Of a DNA stretch of 64,000 nucleotides, positions 10,735-23,935 are shown piece by piece. Numbering within the stretch: position 1 is the stretch's first letter; every line of letters starts with the position of its first letter. The translations under genes and the position numbers were made by a program. The notes beneath the pieces were generated by a model. The model had not been told where the DNA came from. It was given only the letters and a program-made list of their open reading frames with translations, and did not search any database. Where the stretch lies: NCBI GenBank assembly GCA_035236585.1, contig CP141126.1:6895001-6959000 (forward strand). The letters are read 5' to 3'. Source of the stretch: Warburgia ugandensis (taxonomy: Eukaryota > Streptophyta > Magnoliopsida > Canellales > Canellaceae).

Positions 10735-13264
10735 TTCCTCTTCCTCAAATGGTGGCAACACAACCACTGGAGCTGCAGGCAGAGTGGCCTGACGCTCTTT
10801 AAAAAATGTCATGAATTTTGTGACCATCTCCCTCCAGAATTCTAGTTCTCTTGTGAACAGACGCACGAGGAAAAAAAGCGGGGATGTATTGGAAGGGAAT
10901 CAAGAGGAGAGTGGTTTCAGTGCAGAGCAGAATAAGAGCAACTTCACTTGTTATCTGCAAGAAGATTCCACAACAATGAGGAAATGGATGTAGCAAGGAA
11001 AACTGGACTATCAAGGAATCTTGCATGGTCAAAAGGGAAAAAAGAAAAGATCATGAGCCCAGAAGCACAGAGAGTATGCCCGCTAAGAATCCAAGGAAAA
11101 ATGTAATATTTTCATGATGTAAATTCATGTTTACGGGAATGTGTTTCACCGCAAACTAATCAGAAAGCAGCCAATTTTTCAGACAACGCAATATTGTTGT
11201 ACTTCTGCAAGTTAATTGAAAATGACTGAATGATGCCAACTTCAGTTGTATCAAGAGACTATATGTTTAATCTGATCATAAAAATATGCCTGATTATCTC
11301 AGAAGCTATAAGAGGAGGGACCAATGTACCCATAATTTGCCTACTTTGACATTCAGCAATCACTAATTCTGTTGGTACATAGACATGATCTGTGACCACT
11401 TCCCTCACGCTCAGCAAAATTGCTTGTTGATATGAGTATTCACACATTGAAGACATACATTTCATGTCCTTCTGAATTTTTGTCTTCACCATCTTATGAA
11501 CTTGTATATGCTAGCAATTTCAGAAGTCCAATAGAAAAACCCTAGCAAAGACATAAATGATATATATGAGATATTATAATTGCATAATTAAAAATGCTTA
11601 CGTTTGCAATATCAGCCACATACCAAAAAGAGGTAAATACTTGATTACTTCAAATACCAGTTGTATTTCAAGATATAATATTTATGAAATATTTAAGGGT
11701 AAACATAAAATTATGGAAGATAAAGATGTAAAGGAATTATAACTGTGGTGCTGTGATTCTTTGCTGAGCTCTTAAGTCCTTTCATTTTTCTCTAACAAAG
11801 TTCTAATCATTAAATTTTCATTCGAGTTGAAACCTCTTAGAAGTTTGGAATATTATCTTACATTATGTGAAGAAAAAAAACCTAGGCAACTGTGCCGAAC
11901 TGCTTGTCTGATCAAGATTCTTTCTCTGATCAGCTTATAACTATAACAAATTTCACGTATGACCACCTCATAGTTCTTCAAGAACAACGAAAACTTTCTA
12001 GAAGGTGTAGCATGTAATCTCTGATGTACATAAATTATTGAACATGATATGTTATGCTTGTAGTAGCAAAACATCTTCTTAGTGGTTTTTTATCAGGGCC
12101 TAGAAGTTATCAGAGATGGAACGTCGAAATTATGAGAGATTAGAACACTCCCTTCAGATAGCTTCATGTAGATGATTGGGCACGGTCTTCTATAAAGTCA
12201 GAAAATTCAGTTATGAAGAACAATAAATTAGCAGAAGATAATCTATACCTTGAAAAGATCAATATTACTAGGGATCACTTGGATCATTGCAGCATCAATG
12301 TGGCCTGCATCTTCTCGACTATCTTGCTTTTCTCTTTGCATGTTAACATTGCCCTTTCTACAAAATTCATATCAGCCACTACAATGTTTTTACTTAAAAA
12401 CCACCCCTTGCCTTAATGAAGTATCCTTCCAGAAGGCAATTGATGCATTAGATGCCCAAGATGGTGACTTCATCCCCTCATGCAAGTATACACTTCCATC
12501 AATGTCAAACACATTACTGAAGCCTGCATGCTCCTCTGAGGGCCTCACTCCTTCAATGCGTTGCTGCTCTGCCTTATAAATTTTGTAATCAGTTGGCCAC
12601 CTTAAAAATTTACAGCCAGAGTCTGGTGAACAACATCACCATAAGGAACATTGGGCAGACGTGAACTGCACTAATTTAGCTGGATCCTATGATAACTTCC
12701 GAATAAATTGAAGAGCTTGCAACCTAGCGATACTGTTTGCAGCACTCGTAATGACGCCTCTTTCCTCTATGAGCCCCATTACATGGCATACTGATGAATA
12801 TTCATCATCTGGTCCATGGTATAAAATCATACAGAGAAATTATTTCTCTCATAGAAGTGTGCCAAACATCTCGTCTCATCTCACTGCCAGAGTCAACAAA
12901 CTCAAGCACCCAAGTATCAGAGCTGTGCAGATAGAAATATTAGATTTTTTCCATTTAGTGAAGCAAAAAGACTTCCGATGAACTTATATCTTAAATCAAA
13001 TATTCTTAAGATTTATAGTATTCTATTTTAAGTAGAATGGAATTACATAACACACTTGACACCAGACGAAACAGAAACCTCTGAATAAAAGAATGCATAT
13101 CCCAATGGTCCAACTTTCATTTTCTCCACCCATGAACCACATTTTGTAAGATCCAATCTTCTAGTTCTTTGAGGCGTGAAAGGTCAATTGCCTGCCAATA
13201 CGCACAAATGATCACTCAATCCATGATAGAGTTCTATGCCTACAGGCATGAGGAAGTTCTGGGA

Positions 13265-15180
13265 CTACAAATTTGCAAAGGAATAAAAATACGCAACACA
13301 AATTCCCTTTTGGATTCCAAAATTTAAAACATAACAACTGCAGAATAACCTGCCTTTCTCAGCCAAAGACTTGGAGTAAAACCAGATGTCTTCAAGTACA
13401 GCAAAATGATTTTCATGTGTATCAAGTGTCAAGAGTAACAGAAGCCAATATGATGGTGAGCAGAACAGAAATGGTTGACCACAAGATCTAAAAGGGGGCC
13501 AAATACCACGAGCAGCATGATAATCATCCATCTACAAATGATTAGAAGAACATAAAAGACTATGAATGTGAAGGTTAGCCCGACAAGAGTTTCAAGTTAA
13601 AGGACTCTTAGTAACAGCAAAAAGACCGCTGTTACGCAAAACTTGGTGAAACAGCCCACTACCCAGAGGAAGCTTCATGCTAGACAACAGCAGTTAAGTT
13701 ACTAAAACTTCATCAAGAAACAACCAGGGGACAAGAAGATCACTGTTGAGGCCCATTATTCCTTATTATTCATAATCAAGCCACAGAAAATACAAATGGA
13801 ATGAATTGCAATCCCATAAACTGCAGGTTGGATCAAATAATCATAATAGATCTAGAACTCTTGCACGATGCTATAATCATTAATCATCAATCACAGTAAG
13901 CAAAGATTGATTGCAATAGAATTTTTTGTAAAAAATGGCCAAAGAAAATACTGAGATGAAGAGATCTAAAATCAAACATAAAAAATCAATAAAACAAGTA
14001 AAAGAGGACAAGCCTCTGACCCACTGGACATTCATTCAGACTTGGACAAAACATTCACAAGTCAACAGCCACTGGAGGAAACTTAAAACCGAAGGAGTGT
14101 TCATTGTAAACCTCAAATTCAGGTGCATGACACAATAATTGTCATGAACCCATAACCAATTACAATCAAGTAAAGAGCAATGCACCAGAAATTTCGGTAT
14201 AAATGGTGATAGAGCATATTCAAAAGAAGAGAACTAGGATCAAAACATTCAAAAGCAAACTAAACAAGTAAAAAGGAGAAGCCCAGAAACAACTACATAT
14301 TTATCTAGACAGAGAGAAAACACTCAACAATTTAACAGCCAGTAGAAAAAGAAACCCAAACCAAAGAAGTGTTCACCATAAAGCTCGAGTTAAGGTGTAC
14401 ATCAGTAATTACAAAAAGAAAGTATTGCTCCCAGACAATCTAGGCAGCTACTCTAACTCCCCATCTTGTTTTTAGTTTTCCCATGGCTCATTTCAACTAC
14501 ACTACTTAGATGCTACCTAACCATTTTTAGTGAGTGTGTGGCACAGCTCCATTGCCATATCAAGGTGGCAAAAAGACAAGGGCTTGATTAAAGCCCATAG
14601 GACAAATACATCTCAAGCCTAACAAATTTATGACCAAGAACAAAAGGGATCTCCTCTTTATTTTTCTTTTCCTTTTTCCTTCAATGGTCTGTGTCTGAAA
14701 TATAGAATTTGAATGTTAAATGTTCTGAGATGATCAGATTTCAGGGCCAAACAGAAGTCTCGTCATTTTTCTTTGCAATCATTATGAATAGATCTGGTGT
14801 TTTTCACAAACAACAGAGATCAAAGGAGCATGGATTGACACAAGGTATCTTTTCCATTTGTGAATGCAAAGGACTTGAAAAATTCTTTATTCATAATATA
14901 ACCCACGCAAAATGGTATTATGAATAATACATGCCTAGAAAAACCAGTCTCGTGGACAATCAATCTTATATATAATTTACATGTATCTGGTACCATTCCT
15001 TACACAGTCAAATGTCAACATCTCGCACCCCTCCATTTTCATGTGAAAGTTGTCTCTACTGGATTATATGTTTTTCTCCGTTAGATATGGGCAAGCTCAA
15101 ACAGGAGCCTAAAAGCATAAACTCAAAGCCTTATCCCGACTAGGGGTCAGCAATCTTATTCCTCCATTTCCCTCTATCAA
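13265..15180. other. Gene-free interior of the DUF639 relic
   Basis: AT-rich, A-biased on the plus strand, with many short direct repeats such as GAAGTGTTCA and AACTTAAAACC variants, but no convincing exon. It probably corresponds to former introns and lost exons of the DUF639 gene. Confidence 0.4.
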
Positions 15181-15189
15181 GTGTTATGG

Positions 15190-15490
15190 CCTCATGATGG
15201 GTACTATCATCCCACATTTTTTTGTTTTTTTTTAATGTTATGTTGTAGTTTAGTTTAGTTTGGATATTTACCGCTAAGGGTATTAGGTTTCTTGGTGTGT
15301 TGTGACTTAAGTAGAGGCAATTTTGTCTTATTTTTAGATTAGGGTTGGATGTCCCCTACTTTAGATATTTTTCTCTTTTGTGTAAGTAGTTTTTGATGAA
15401 GAATAAATGAAAATTTTGCTAGACTTGGTGGATTTCTCATTCTAGCTTCCTTCCCGTGGGCGTAAAGCTACACCCACCTAAGCAGGGCAC
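15190..15490 (+). repeat. Dispersed LTR-like repeat, copy 1
   Basis: This stretch (CATCCCACATTTTTT... TTGGTGTGTTGTGACTTAAG... GGGTTGGATGTCCCCTACTT... TTCTAGCTTCCTTCCC) recurs in reverse orientation at 38845-39330. The composition and the segment order look like the R-U5 part of a copia-type LTR, but I see no polyprotein, primer-binding site or paired LTR, so this is either a solo LTR fragment or another dispersed element. Confidence 0.6.
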
Positions 15491-15924
15491 CTGGATGACT
15501 TGGTAGATTCACATAAACCATAGATAGTGCTAATGGACCCATTATAAAAACAAAAACAACTGTGACGCAGACGAGACTTGCCCCACGTAAAACCTTCTCA
15601 ATCGTGGCACCGACTCAAGGAATACCTAAACACTAATTTATCAAGAGTTCTTATATGGTGTTTTCTCATATAGATCAGCCGCATGGATTTGCATGGGCTG
15701 AAAAATACACCCAGGGTCTAGATGGTTAGTATTGAAATTTTTCGTCTTTTCAGCCACACTTTAGATGCCCCAAAATATTCTCCATGATTAGATGATCTCA
15801 ACCCTCCAATCTTCCAGATTTCACAAACCTTTTATTCCTATGAATTTTCTGCACTGTCGACTTCCATTACAGAAAATTAATGGTTAGATTATTAAGAGAA
15901 GATGGTCCATTAGTACATCAACGG

Positions 15925-16406
15925 ATTAGGACACAGGAAGACAAGATATTTGGAATGCCAAACATCTGAGCCAAAATATACTTGCAACACATGTAAATCC
16001 TGACATCCATTGTTCTATATTATTTCACATTATCAAACCCAATCAATTTAAGCAGGAACAGTCCACAAGTATATAGCATTTAGAAAAACAAGCCTGCAAA
16101 GAAGTCTTTGAAGTAGGAACATGTGAATCACTGCCCTCCTTGTAAGGATGCTGCCAAGCCAACATATTAGGACACAGGAAGACAAGATATTTGGAATGCC
16201 AAACATCTGAGCCAAAATATACTTGCAACACATGTAAATCCTGACATCCATTGTTCTATATTATTTCACATTATCAAACCCAATCAATTTAAGCAGGAAC
16301 AGTCCACAAGTATATAGCATTTAGAAAAACAAGCCTGCAAAGAAGTCTTTGAAGTAGGAACATGTGAATCACTGCCCTCCTTGTAAGGATGCTGCCAAGC
16401 CAACAT
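15925..16406 (+). repeat. Perfect 241-bp tandem duplication
   Basis: Unit 1 at 15925-16165 and unit 2 at 16166-16406 both begin ATTAGGACACAGGAAGACAA and end GCTGCCAAGCCAACAT. I find no difference between them by eye. It lies in non-coding sequence inside the DUF639 relic. Either a very recent duplication or an assembly duplication. Confidence 0.93.
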
Positions 16407-19397
16407 AGTTATGAAAATAAGCCTCTGGAATGCAGGCTCCTGTAAGTAACAAATACCATCTAATTATGCAACGGCAATAAGTTCTGGCAGGTGATAAATC
16501 CTAGAAAGATGGGTGCCCAAAGTGGATATTTTCCTTTAATTCCAATAATTGCAGAAATGAGCAACAGAGCAGCAACCTATTCTATTCTTCCTATAAGTAA
16601 CAATATCATACGAACTCCAGCAATTATTTAAACTTGAACTTGGACATGGAAATGGACAGGCCAGGAGAACCTTCAGAAATTGAGGTCTTCGTTGACGCCC
16701 CCAAATCATCCTTATCAGTGTTTAAGTTTCAAATTGTAGTTCCAATAACGGTACTTTCGCCTAGTGTCCTACTAACCTCGTTGGTGACTAGAGGATGAAG
16801 TAGTTGAGTCATAGGAGTAACAGATAATTTGGTTGTTGCAGGCCCTTCTTGGCAGTACGTTCTGGCTCTAGCCAGTTTGGTGATCTAACATTGCAACAAC
16901 TCACAATGCCTGATTGCCATTAAAACAGCTTTCTCAAATTTGGGAATGCTCATGGTGCCCAACCTTGATATCAGATGCTTGTGCTCTAATGTTCCTTTTA
17001 CAAATCATGCCCTTTCATTTTAATGGAACAATTTCAAGATAGATCTTTCATGTCAAAATTTACATTTCAAAGAGAAACTTTTCCATTCTTTCTGGATCAA
17101 GATGCTTCATTATCTCCTGCCATGAGGATGATCAAAACATGCTGGCAGAACTGCAATATAACTTCTAGATAATGGTTCATTACACTTCAGGGATGAATAA
17201 GATTAAGATTTTCTGCTTCACTTGCTGGATCAGGAAAGGCATCCTTACGGAGCTTGCTTCAGCCCATGGATAGCCTTCTTCAAATGACATATGGCATATC
17301 CTAAGTATGAAAGATCTGACAGATGTGACCATTTTCTCCAACGTGAAATATTTGAACAGGAATATAATACAGTATGAAAGAGGTAAGAGATCTGATAGGA
17401 CGAAATATTTGAATGGGAATATAATATATGTGCAATATTTATTCTGTGTATCTAAGAAATTACATTTATTTGTTACCTAGAACGTGGATCTCTCAATTGG
17501 TAAGAGAATGGAATGTGGACTCTACTTCAACGTGCAGTGCTGAACTGTCGCTCACCAGGTTTGGGGCCTTTAGAATAAAGTATGCTCTAGGGTGTTTAGA
17601 ATTCAGATGGATCCCTCCTGTATCTACACAGTAATACGGTTATCTTGCTTAACTATATGTATAATAATGTAAAAATTAACAGCTGATAATTGGGATATTC
17701 CTTTGTGATTCTTGATTACAATAGTTAATTTTATGAAACTGATTTTACATTTTCTTTTTTCACTCATACGGATGAAAAATGCCCACGATGGGATCGACAG
17801 TCAGATCACACAAGCAAGTAGGAAGCGTTTCCAATTAACATGAATTCGAGAACAAGTGTAAAATATTAGCAATGATGAACAGACAAGTTAACACTGATTC
17901 AGTCATCCATCATGGTGTGATTACTTAAGTGCATTCCACAAGCCTTCAAGGAGATGAATATCAGAATTGTCCCTCAACAAGAATCTAAAGCAGCAATACT
18001 CCAGCAAGTTGCTCGCATCAGTATGAACAGATTCAGGAGAAAGTGCTTCGATGTCTTCTGCATTTTCTTCCTAGTTAGCCAATTCATCCTGTATCGGGAA
18101 ATCATGAAGACACTGGAGCATCAGTTACTCCACAGATAAGAAGAAAATATTTTTCCAGATAAAAGGTTAAGCTATGTGAACTAGTCCAACCACAGTTGTT
18201 TGCAATCTCCACTAGATAAAGTCTCCTTTTCGCTAAGTGTGGAGCTTCTGCTATTGAGTTTTGCTTTAAATGTATTCCTGCATCTCTTAGATACTATTCA
18301 TCTGATTACTGTAAACCTCTATCTTCAGAATCTCTTCTTGGGGATTAATTTTGCTCTGTAAGACGGAGGAAATGACAATGTACGGGACTTGTTTGGGATT
18401 GTGAAGTTTGTCACTTCATATCTTACCTTAGAGATCAGTTTTCAGCACTTACAGATGCTGGTGTCGAGTTATAGAGCAGAGGGATACTCAAACATCAAGA
18501 TAGGAGTACAATGGCACCATAGGCGAGGGTGAAGCTCTAGTAGTCACCTTTTGCAAAATACACACGCAAGTATAGAAAATATAGATGTAACAAGCAGATC
18601 CTATCTCATATTTATTAAATTAAACGGAGGTAATAGATGGTTAAAACAATCAGTCTCACCAGATATTTGCAATCTCAGTAAACTTACAACGATAATACAA
18701 GCCTATTGGTACTGAAGATGAAATCAAGCAGCACTGACAACAAAAAGTTACAGGATATCCAACGTCCTGATCCAAAAAGAAAAGGATTCTGAATTGTCTA
18801 ACTGGGATAGTTTCTGGCGAAATCCTACCAACACCAAAATATACAGAATATCACATCCCAGGTGAGTCTTTTACCTGCTGAGTTGCTAAATTGAAACAAC
18901 AGCAGCTACAGAAAGATCTCCATCTGCTATCCTATGGTCAACAGTCTGTTCTGTCATAAATATTTCATCCACTTGTATCTTATCCTCTGTAATCTCAACA
19001 TCGACCTTCCTTCTATGACCAGTTTTTACGAGTGCAGTAATCACTTCATTAAAGAAGTGTTTTGTCTTTAGAAGCCATGAGTTTAGCTTTCTTGAACTGC
19101 ATCTGGCAAGAAGAACTACTTGCTTAGTCAGACTGCCCAATTACATAACTGTTGACAGCTTCTACATTATAAGTACACAAGTACTTGTATCAGTATCAAC
19201 ATACCAAAAACTGAAACACGACAAACCACAATCCCAGAACTTTTGTCGTTAAATACCCAAGAATATTATCAGCAGAAAAAGAACCAATACAAAAGAATAA
19301 CAACAAAATAAGCATGGCATACAAATATGAATAACAATGTCACACTTTGCTCCAGTGAGACACAAGACAGCATTAGAGAGACATCAGGACATAAAAA

Positions 19398-19567
19398 AAG
19401 GGCAGCCCCAGTGCATGAAGCTCCCGCATAGGCAGGGTTTGGGGAAGGGGCAGACCACAAGGGTCAATAGTACGCAGCCTTACCTTGCATTTTGCAAGTG
19501 GCTGTTTCCATGCCTTGAACCCATGACCTCAAGGTCACACGACGACAACTCTACCGTTACGCCAAGG
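19398..19567 (-). mobile_element. Au SINE, near full length, with 13-bp TSD
   Basis: On the reverse strand it reads from the A box (GGCGTAACGGTAGAG) through the B box (GGTCATGGGTTCAAG), GCATGGAAACAGCC, TTGCAAAATGCAAGGTAAGG and CCCTTGTGGTCTGCCCCTTC to GCTGCCC. Direct repeats CAGGACATAAAAA lie at 19385-19397 and 19568-19580. It sits just upstream of the DUF639 first exon relic. Confidence 0.9.
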
Positions 19568-20260
19568 CAGGACATAAAAATGATATCAACTATGAAAAAC
19601 TTGGCGTAGATGGTCAATGTCAAGCAACTCGGGTGCATGTTTTTTGTATTCGATTGTCTAACTTAGTGCGTGTTTTGAAAATTGTTTTTATTGTATTTTT
19701 ACTATTTCAGAGTAGAAAATTAAAATGATTTCTACTATGAAGCAGAAAAAATACAATAAAACAAGTTTTCCAAACACGCCGTTAGATTGCGCAATTCAGC
19801 AAATGAGATGATGTAGTTGGTCATGGGATTAGATTAGGAAATTTAACAGTCATTTGCGGTACTACTTTCACAATCGGCAGGAGCTTTGTTTAGTAATTTC
19901 TGATGGCTAGAAGCCTAGAACACATTCCATTTTTCCTTTCTTTTTGGTCACACCAAGCCTTACTTATAACAACATAGCAAACTAATGCATACTAACTATT
20001 ATACTATCGAGCATGGTAGTGCCCAAAGCATCAAAAAGTAGAACATTATACTAAAATGTAGGAGGGACCACGACCAAACTGTCTAGATTCATTAGAGGAT
20101 GCCTTCGTAGCCAGTGTGTTTGCAGCTTCATAGGCCTCTTGGTAGATGAGAGTAATGGAAGCAGGCTAAGATTCCCTACAAAGATCATGGCATTTCATTG
20201 CAATCTGGACCATTGTCCAGACTGTGGTTGGAGTTCTATTATTTTCCTGCATTACTTTGT

Positions 20261-20446
20261 GTTGAAGGGGAGCTTGGCACAATGGTAGAGTTGTCGTCAT
20301 GTCATGTGACCTTGAGGTCACGGGTTCAAGGTGTGGAAACAGCCTCTTGCAAAATGCAAGGTAAGGCTGCATACTATTGACCCTTGTAATCCGCCCCTTT
20401 CCTAGACCCCTCATATGCAGGAGCTTCATGCGGGAGGCTGCCCTTT
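20261..20446 (+). mobile_element. Au SINE, near full length, with 10-bp TSD
   Basis: Forward copy: GGGGAGCTTGGCACAATGG (A box), TTGAGGTCACGGGTTCAAGG (B box), AACAGCCTCTTGCAAAATGC, and the end GAGGCTGCCC. ATTACTTTGT repeats at 20251-20260 and 20447-20456. It is in inverted orientation to the copy 0.7 kb before it. Confidence 0.9.
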
Positions 20447-21367
20447 ATTACTTTGTTACCACAGTAGAATCGCCACCGTCATGCAACAAGGATATATCAA
20501 CATCAATGGCTAGTTGTAAACCTTACATGAAGGCCAATCATTCATCTTCACTATTAGTTTTTTCATGTAAATGGTAACTGCAACGAAGCGTTCTGTTATG
20601 GAATACCAAAAGTCTCCCTTAATTGTCCTTCTGATTACGTGTACCTGTGAATTTGTCATCGACTTGCCTTGTGTCACTAAATTGATTACATCCTGCTGTT
20701 TCTCATTGCTATTTGCTGTTAGGTTCGCTAGATCAACAGAAACATTGACTAAATTTTGACAGAAGCACTAGACTCTGAAGTAGAAGTTCACATTCAGATA
20801 CTGGGAAACGAAAAACTAGGATGAAAGAGAATCAGCACAGAAGAAATCTACATATTCTACTAATGGAGATGGTTGTATATATAAATTTTCATCATTTTTT
20901 ATATAAAATTTTCAACCATATGTTTCCTCTGCTTTTTCAGATGCTAGAATCATCCAATCTTTGTGCTTTTTGGACAATACTAGACATCCATAGCCAGAGT
21001 CTCAGATGAACGACTCAGATCATCGACAGGTGTAAAGCCCCATTTTGTTGCCCTTTGATAGATTTCTCATAATAAACTGTTGATCTGAACCTTTCTTCCA
21101 TGGCTCATAGCTAACAAGCCATGCCCCAAATTAAGCTGAAATTGCAGATTTGTCTAAATAAAAGGGCAAAACTTGCTCCTTTTTAACGTTCCTAAGCAAT
21201 CAAATAGATAAGAGAATGTCCAATTATCTGTTTTTAGGCTACATCATGGCACCGAAAAAGAGGTCCATGACCAATAGACTCAGTTTCAGAATTTTAGTCG
21301 CCACAAATTTGTTTAAGTGGGAGATGGTTAGTCAACAAATTAAGGCCCAAGTTTTTGGTCATTAAAA

Positions 21368-21529
21368 GGCAGCCTTGGTGCGAGGTATGGCAAAAGGGCG
21401 GATCACAAGGGCCAATAGTATGTAGTTTTACTTTGCATTTTACAATAGGCCTTTTCCCCATCTTGAACCCATGACTTTGAAGTCACAAGATGACAACTCT
21501 ACCGTTTGCCCCAAGGCTCTCCTTAATTG
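21368..21529 (-). mobile_element. Au SINE, diverged, with TSD
   Basis: Reverse copy with a tail-side deletion. TTTTGCATT-like core, B box as GACTTCAAAGTCATGGGTTC on the reverse strand, and A-box end GGGCAAACGGTAGAG. Direct repeats TTGGTCATT(A/G)AAA at 21355-21367 and 21530-21542. Confidence 0.8.
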
Positions 21530-22959
21530 TTGGTCATTGAAAGCAATTATTATTTTGTAGCGAGACCCACAATTTAATATGCGGGGTGCTTCGGTCTGCT
21601 GACTCTAATGAAGAATTGGTTAATAAGAGAGCCTTCTTTATCCATTGAATTTGGGCCATTGGCTTAGTCTGAGGCTTCCAACCCACAACCTGTTGGTTGT
21701 TAGCCAGGGGCACTTTCGCAACTTGACCAGGTGGTCAAACCTGTTGGCACTTGACACTAGTTGCTTAGTGTGGCTTTACGTCGTTGCCGATCTATAAAAT
21801 GGCTAATTACCATGTTCTACTGGAGTCTATCCTAAGTAAGTTAAATCCTAGATATTGCACAATAGCTGTGTTGTATTTTTAAGTTTCTAACCTGTCCATT
21901 TCTAACATAGTTTTTAGACTCTACAGTCCTCCGAACCATTTGCATTTTGATCTACTAGAGGTCTAAAATGGTAGAGAAATGAGATGAACAAGTGCAAAGC
22001 TAGGCTCCACAAATAGACCTGCCCTAGGAACTTGGATCTCTTCTACCCTTTTCTCCTAAGTTTTGACACTGCCCATTTTCCTCTACAAAGTAGTAGTGGA
22101 TAGAATCCTCCAGTGAAGATGTTTGCTGGCAAACACCATATACAAGATCCTCAATCCCCTAACTTTTTTAAGTAAAGCCTTAAGAAGAGGCAAATGGCTG
22201 GACGAACTTCAATGTGCGTTGACAAATTATGCAGACTTCTAGGAGAAAACGTGCTTCAAAAGAATTTACATATAAAGAACACAAGGCAAGTAGACAATCC
22301 CCAACACCAAAACCAAAATTTAGGTCCTTTTTTATATTGAGGTCAATGATCTTCAATCAACTTTCTTGACAAAGTGGGCACAAAATTCACCTTACTAAAA
22401 GAAAAGAAGAATAACCATAAAATCTTATAGAGCGCTGCCATAAGTACATTTAACTGGAAATAAGATTGACAGATTTGAATGATTTTTAAGCCAATGGAGA
22501 TCTAAAATGCAACTTAATTCAAGTGGACGGTCTAGATTATTCACTGTATTACGGAAGATCTTATATGCTTTGCTCCTATCACGACATAATTAAGGGCCCG
22601 TTAGTGAAGAAGGATTTGAATTCTCTGGTGGATTTCATCCCTCTCATTGAATGCCCGGAAAGTCTGGAATCCACGGTAGAAGTCAATTCCGTCTGAAGTA
22701 ACGGCCAGTACATGCTGCCACTCGACTGTCCAGAGATTTTCTTGGGCCTCTTGATGAGATACTTGCGAGTGCCAAGAAGTTCTCAAGCATCTCTTCAGAC
22801 CTTGAAAGGGACCCAGCATGTAGAAAACCATAGTTTTTTTGCTTGTGTCCCATCCTCTGACAGCCATTTGAGCAGCAAAGAAGTTGAACGATAACTAAGA
22901 AACTCTAGAGTCAATTGTTTTATGCAGCATTTAGCTTGCGTGTCTCTCCTCAATTCTAT

Positions 22960-22963
<4 letters not shown>

Positions 22964-22991
<28 letters not shown>
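22964..22991 (+). repeat. (AG)n microsatellite
   Basis: About fourteen uninterrupted AG units in otherwise unannotated intergenic DNA. Confidence 0.95.
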
Positions 22992-22995
<4 letters not shown>

Positions 22996-23152
22996 GGAAT
23001 TTCTTGAGAAGACCAAAGGGTATATTTGGGTTGACGGGTTCAAGTAAAAATATGGACTTGGCCAAGTCTTTCTAACTCTAGAAGTATCTCATTCCAGTTT
23101 CAAAGGTTAAGAAAGGAGTTACTCGTTAAAGCAAACCCAAGGCAAAAGTCAC

Positions 23153-23325
23153 AGGGCAGTGCACTAAGCTCCTGCCTATGCAGGATTAGGGGAAGGGGTG
23201 GACTACAAGAGCCTATAGTAGGCAGCCTTATCTTGCATTTTGCAAGAAGCTAATTTCATGTCTTGAACCCGTGACCTCAAGGTCACGTGACGACAACTTT
23301 TACCTTGGGCCAAGCTCCCCTTCTT
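23153..23325 (-). mobile_element. Au SINE, near full length
   Basis: Reverse copy: GGGGAGCTTGGCCCAAGG on the reverse strand, B box GACCTTGAGGTCACGGGTTC, core TTGCAAAATGCAAGATAAGG, and end GTGCACTGCCC. No clear target-site duplication. Confidence 0.85.
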
Positions 23326-23833
23326 TTTAGAGGCCATCAAAGTTGGCAAATTATTTTAACAAAAGCCAGAAAAGATTGTATCTTTCGTGATCTTTCCTAA
23401 CGGCTATCTCTAGGGGCGGCACACGTTTGCCACCATGTGGACAAAATCGAATTTGATAAGCTTAACAGCTGACCATAATCTGTCCCATTGCGGCTGAATT
23501 AACAGTTGATTGGATGAACTTAAATTGACCATTGAGACTGACCTCGATGGTATCTTCCCCTCAATTAGTTTAAGCCTACAAAAGATTTCTATACGCATAA
23601 ATTATAGCTCAAATAATCTCAATGAGACTGTCGTAGCTGCTACTGTTTCAGGGTGTAAAATGGTGATCAAAAGCTTGACGCCAGTGTCATGAATCACATA
23701 AATTGATTATTTGAGCCTTTCCAGTCAAGCCCATTGTTCTATGCACCAATCTGAGGGACTAAAGCTGGATTTTGAAATGCACCATCGGGGTTCTAGGAGT
23801 TTGGATTCCAAAGAGCACTTTTTACCTTATGTA

Positions 23834-23935
23834 GGGCAGCTCCAGTGCACGAAGCTTTAATGTATGATGGATCTCAGGAAGGGGTGGACCTCAATAGTAT
23901 GTAGCTTTACCTTGCATTGCAAGAGGCTGTTTCCC
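23834..23935 (-). mobile_element. Au SINE fragment (3' half)
   Basis: Only the tail half is present: AACAGCCTCTTGCAATGCAAGG on the reverse strand through to GTGCACTGGAGCTGCCC. The promoter half with the A and B boxes is absent, as in a 5'-truncated insertion or a later deletion. Confidence 0.75.

Larger units (their letters stand above)
10735..19131 (-). pseudogene. Decayed DUF639 family gene
   Basis: Collinear reverse-strand fragments match plant DUF639 proteins (uncharacterised, with hydrophobic C-terminal segments). In gene order: 19131-18876 (KTKHFFNEVITALVKTGH... DEIFMTEQTVDHRIADGDLS), 18086-17934 (ASNLLEYCCFRFLLRDNSDI), about 13180-13058 (VGPLGYAFFYSEVSVSSG), 12960-12660 (WVLEFVDSGSEMRRDVWH, then SIARLQALQFIRKLS and DPAKLVQF), 12660-12425 (VPYGDVVHQTLAVNF, then EEHAGFSNVFDIDGSVYL), 12350-12260 (AGHIDAAMIQVIPSNIDLFK) and 10960-10735 (TSEVALILLCTETTLLLIPF, then FTRELEFWREMVTKFM). 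Disruptions seen: an in-frame TAG at 18886-18888 where the family usually has Glu, a TAG at 12687-12689, and frame changes near 12820, 12640, 13150 and 10880. Middle exons between about 13300 and 17900 are not recognisable. Family assignment rests on remembered similarity and is good; several independent lesions make function unlikely. Confidence 0.8.

Noticed and set aside
16700..16880. Reverse-strand open stretch as an additional DUF639 exon
   Set aside because: It lies in the right interval and strand, but I could not match it to a family block, so it was not counted among the pseudogene fragments.
22592..22867. Possible transposon-derived open frame starting by GGGCCCGTTAG
   Set aside because: No second inverted terminus, no transposase motif and no repeat partner in the window.
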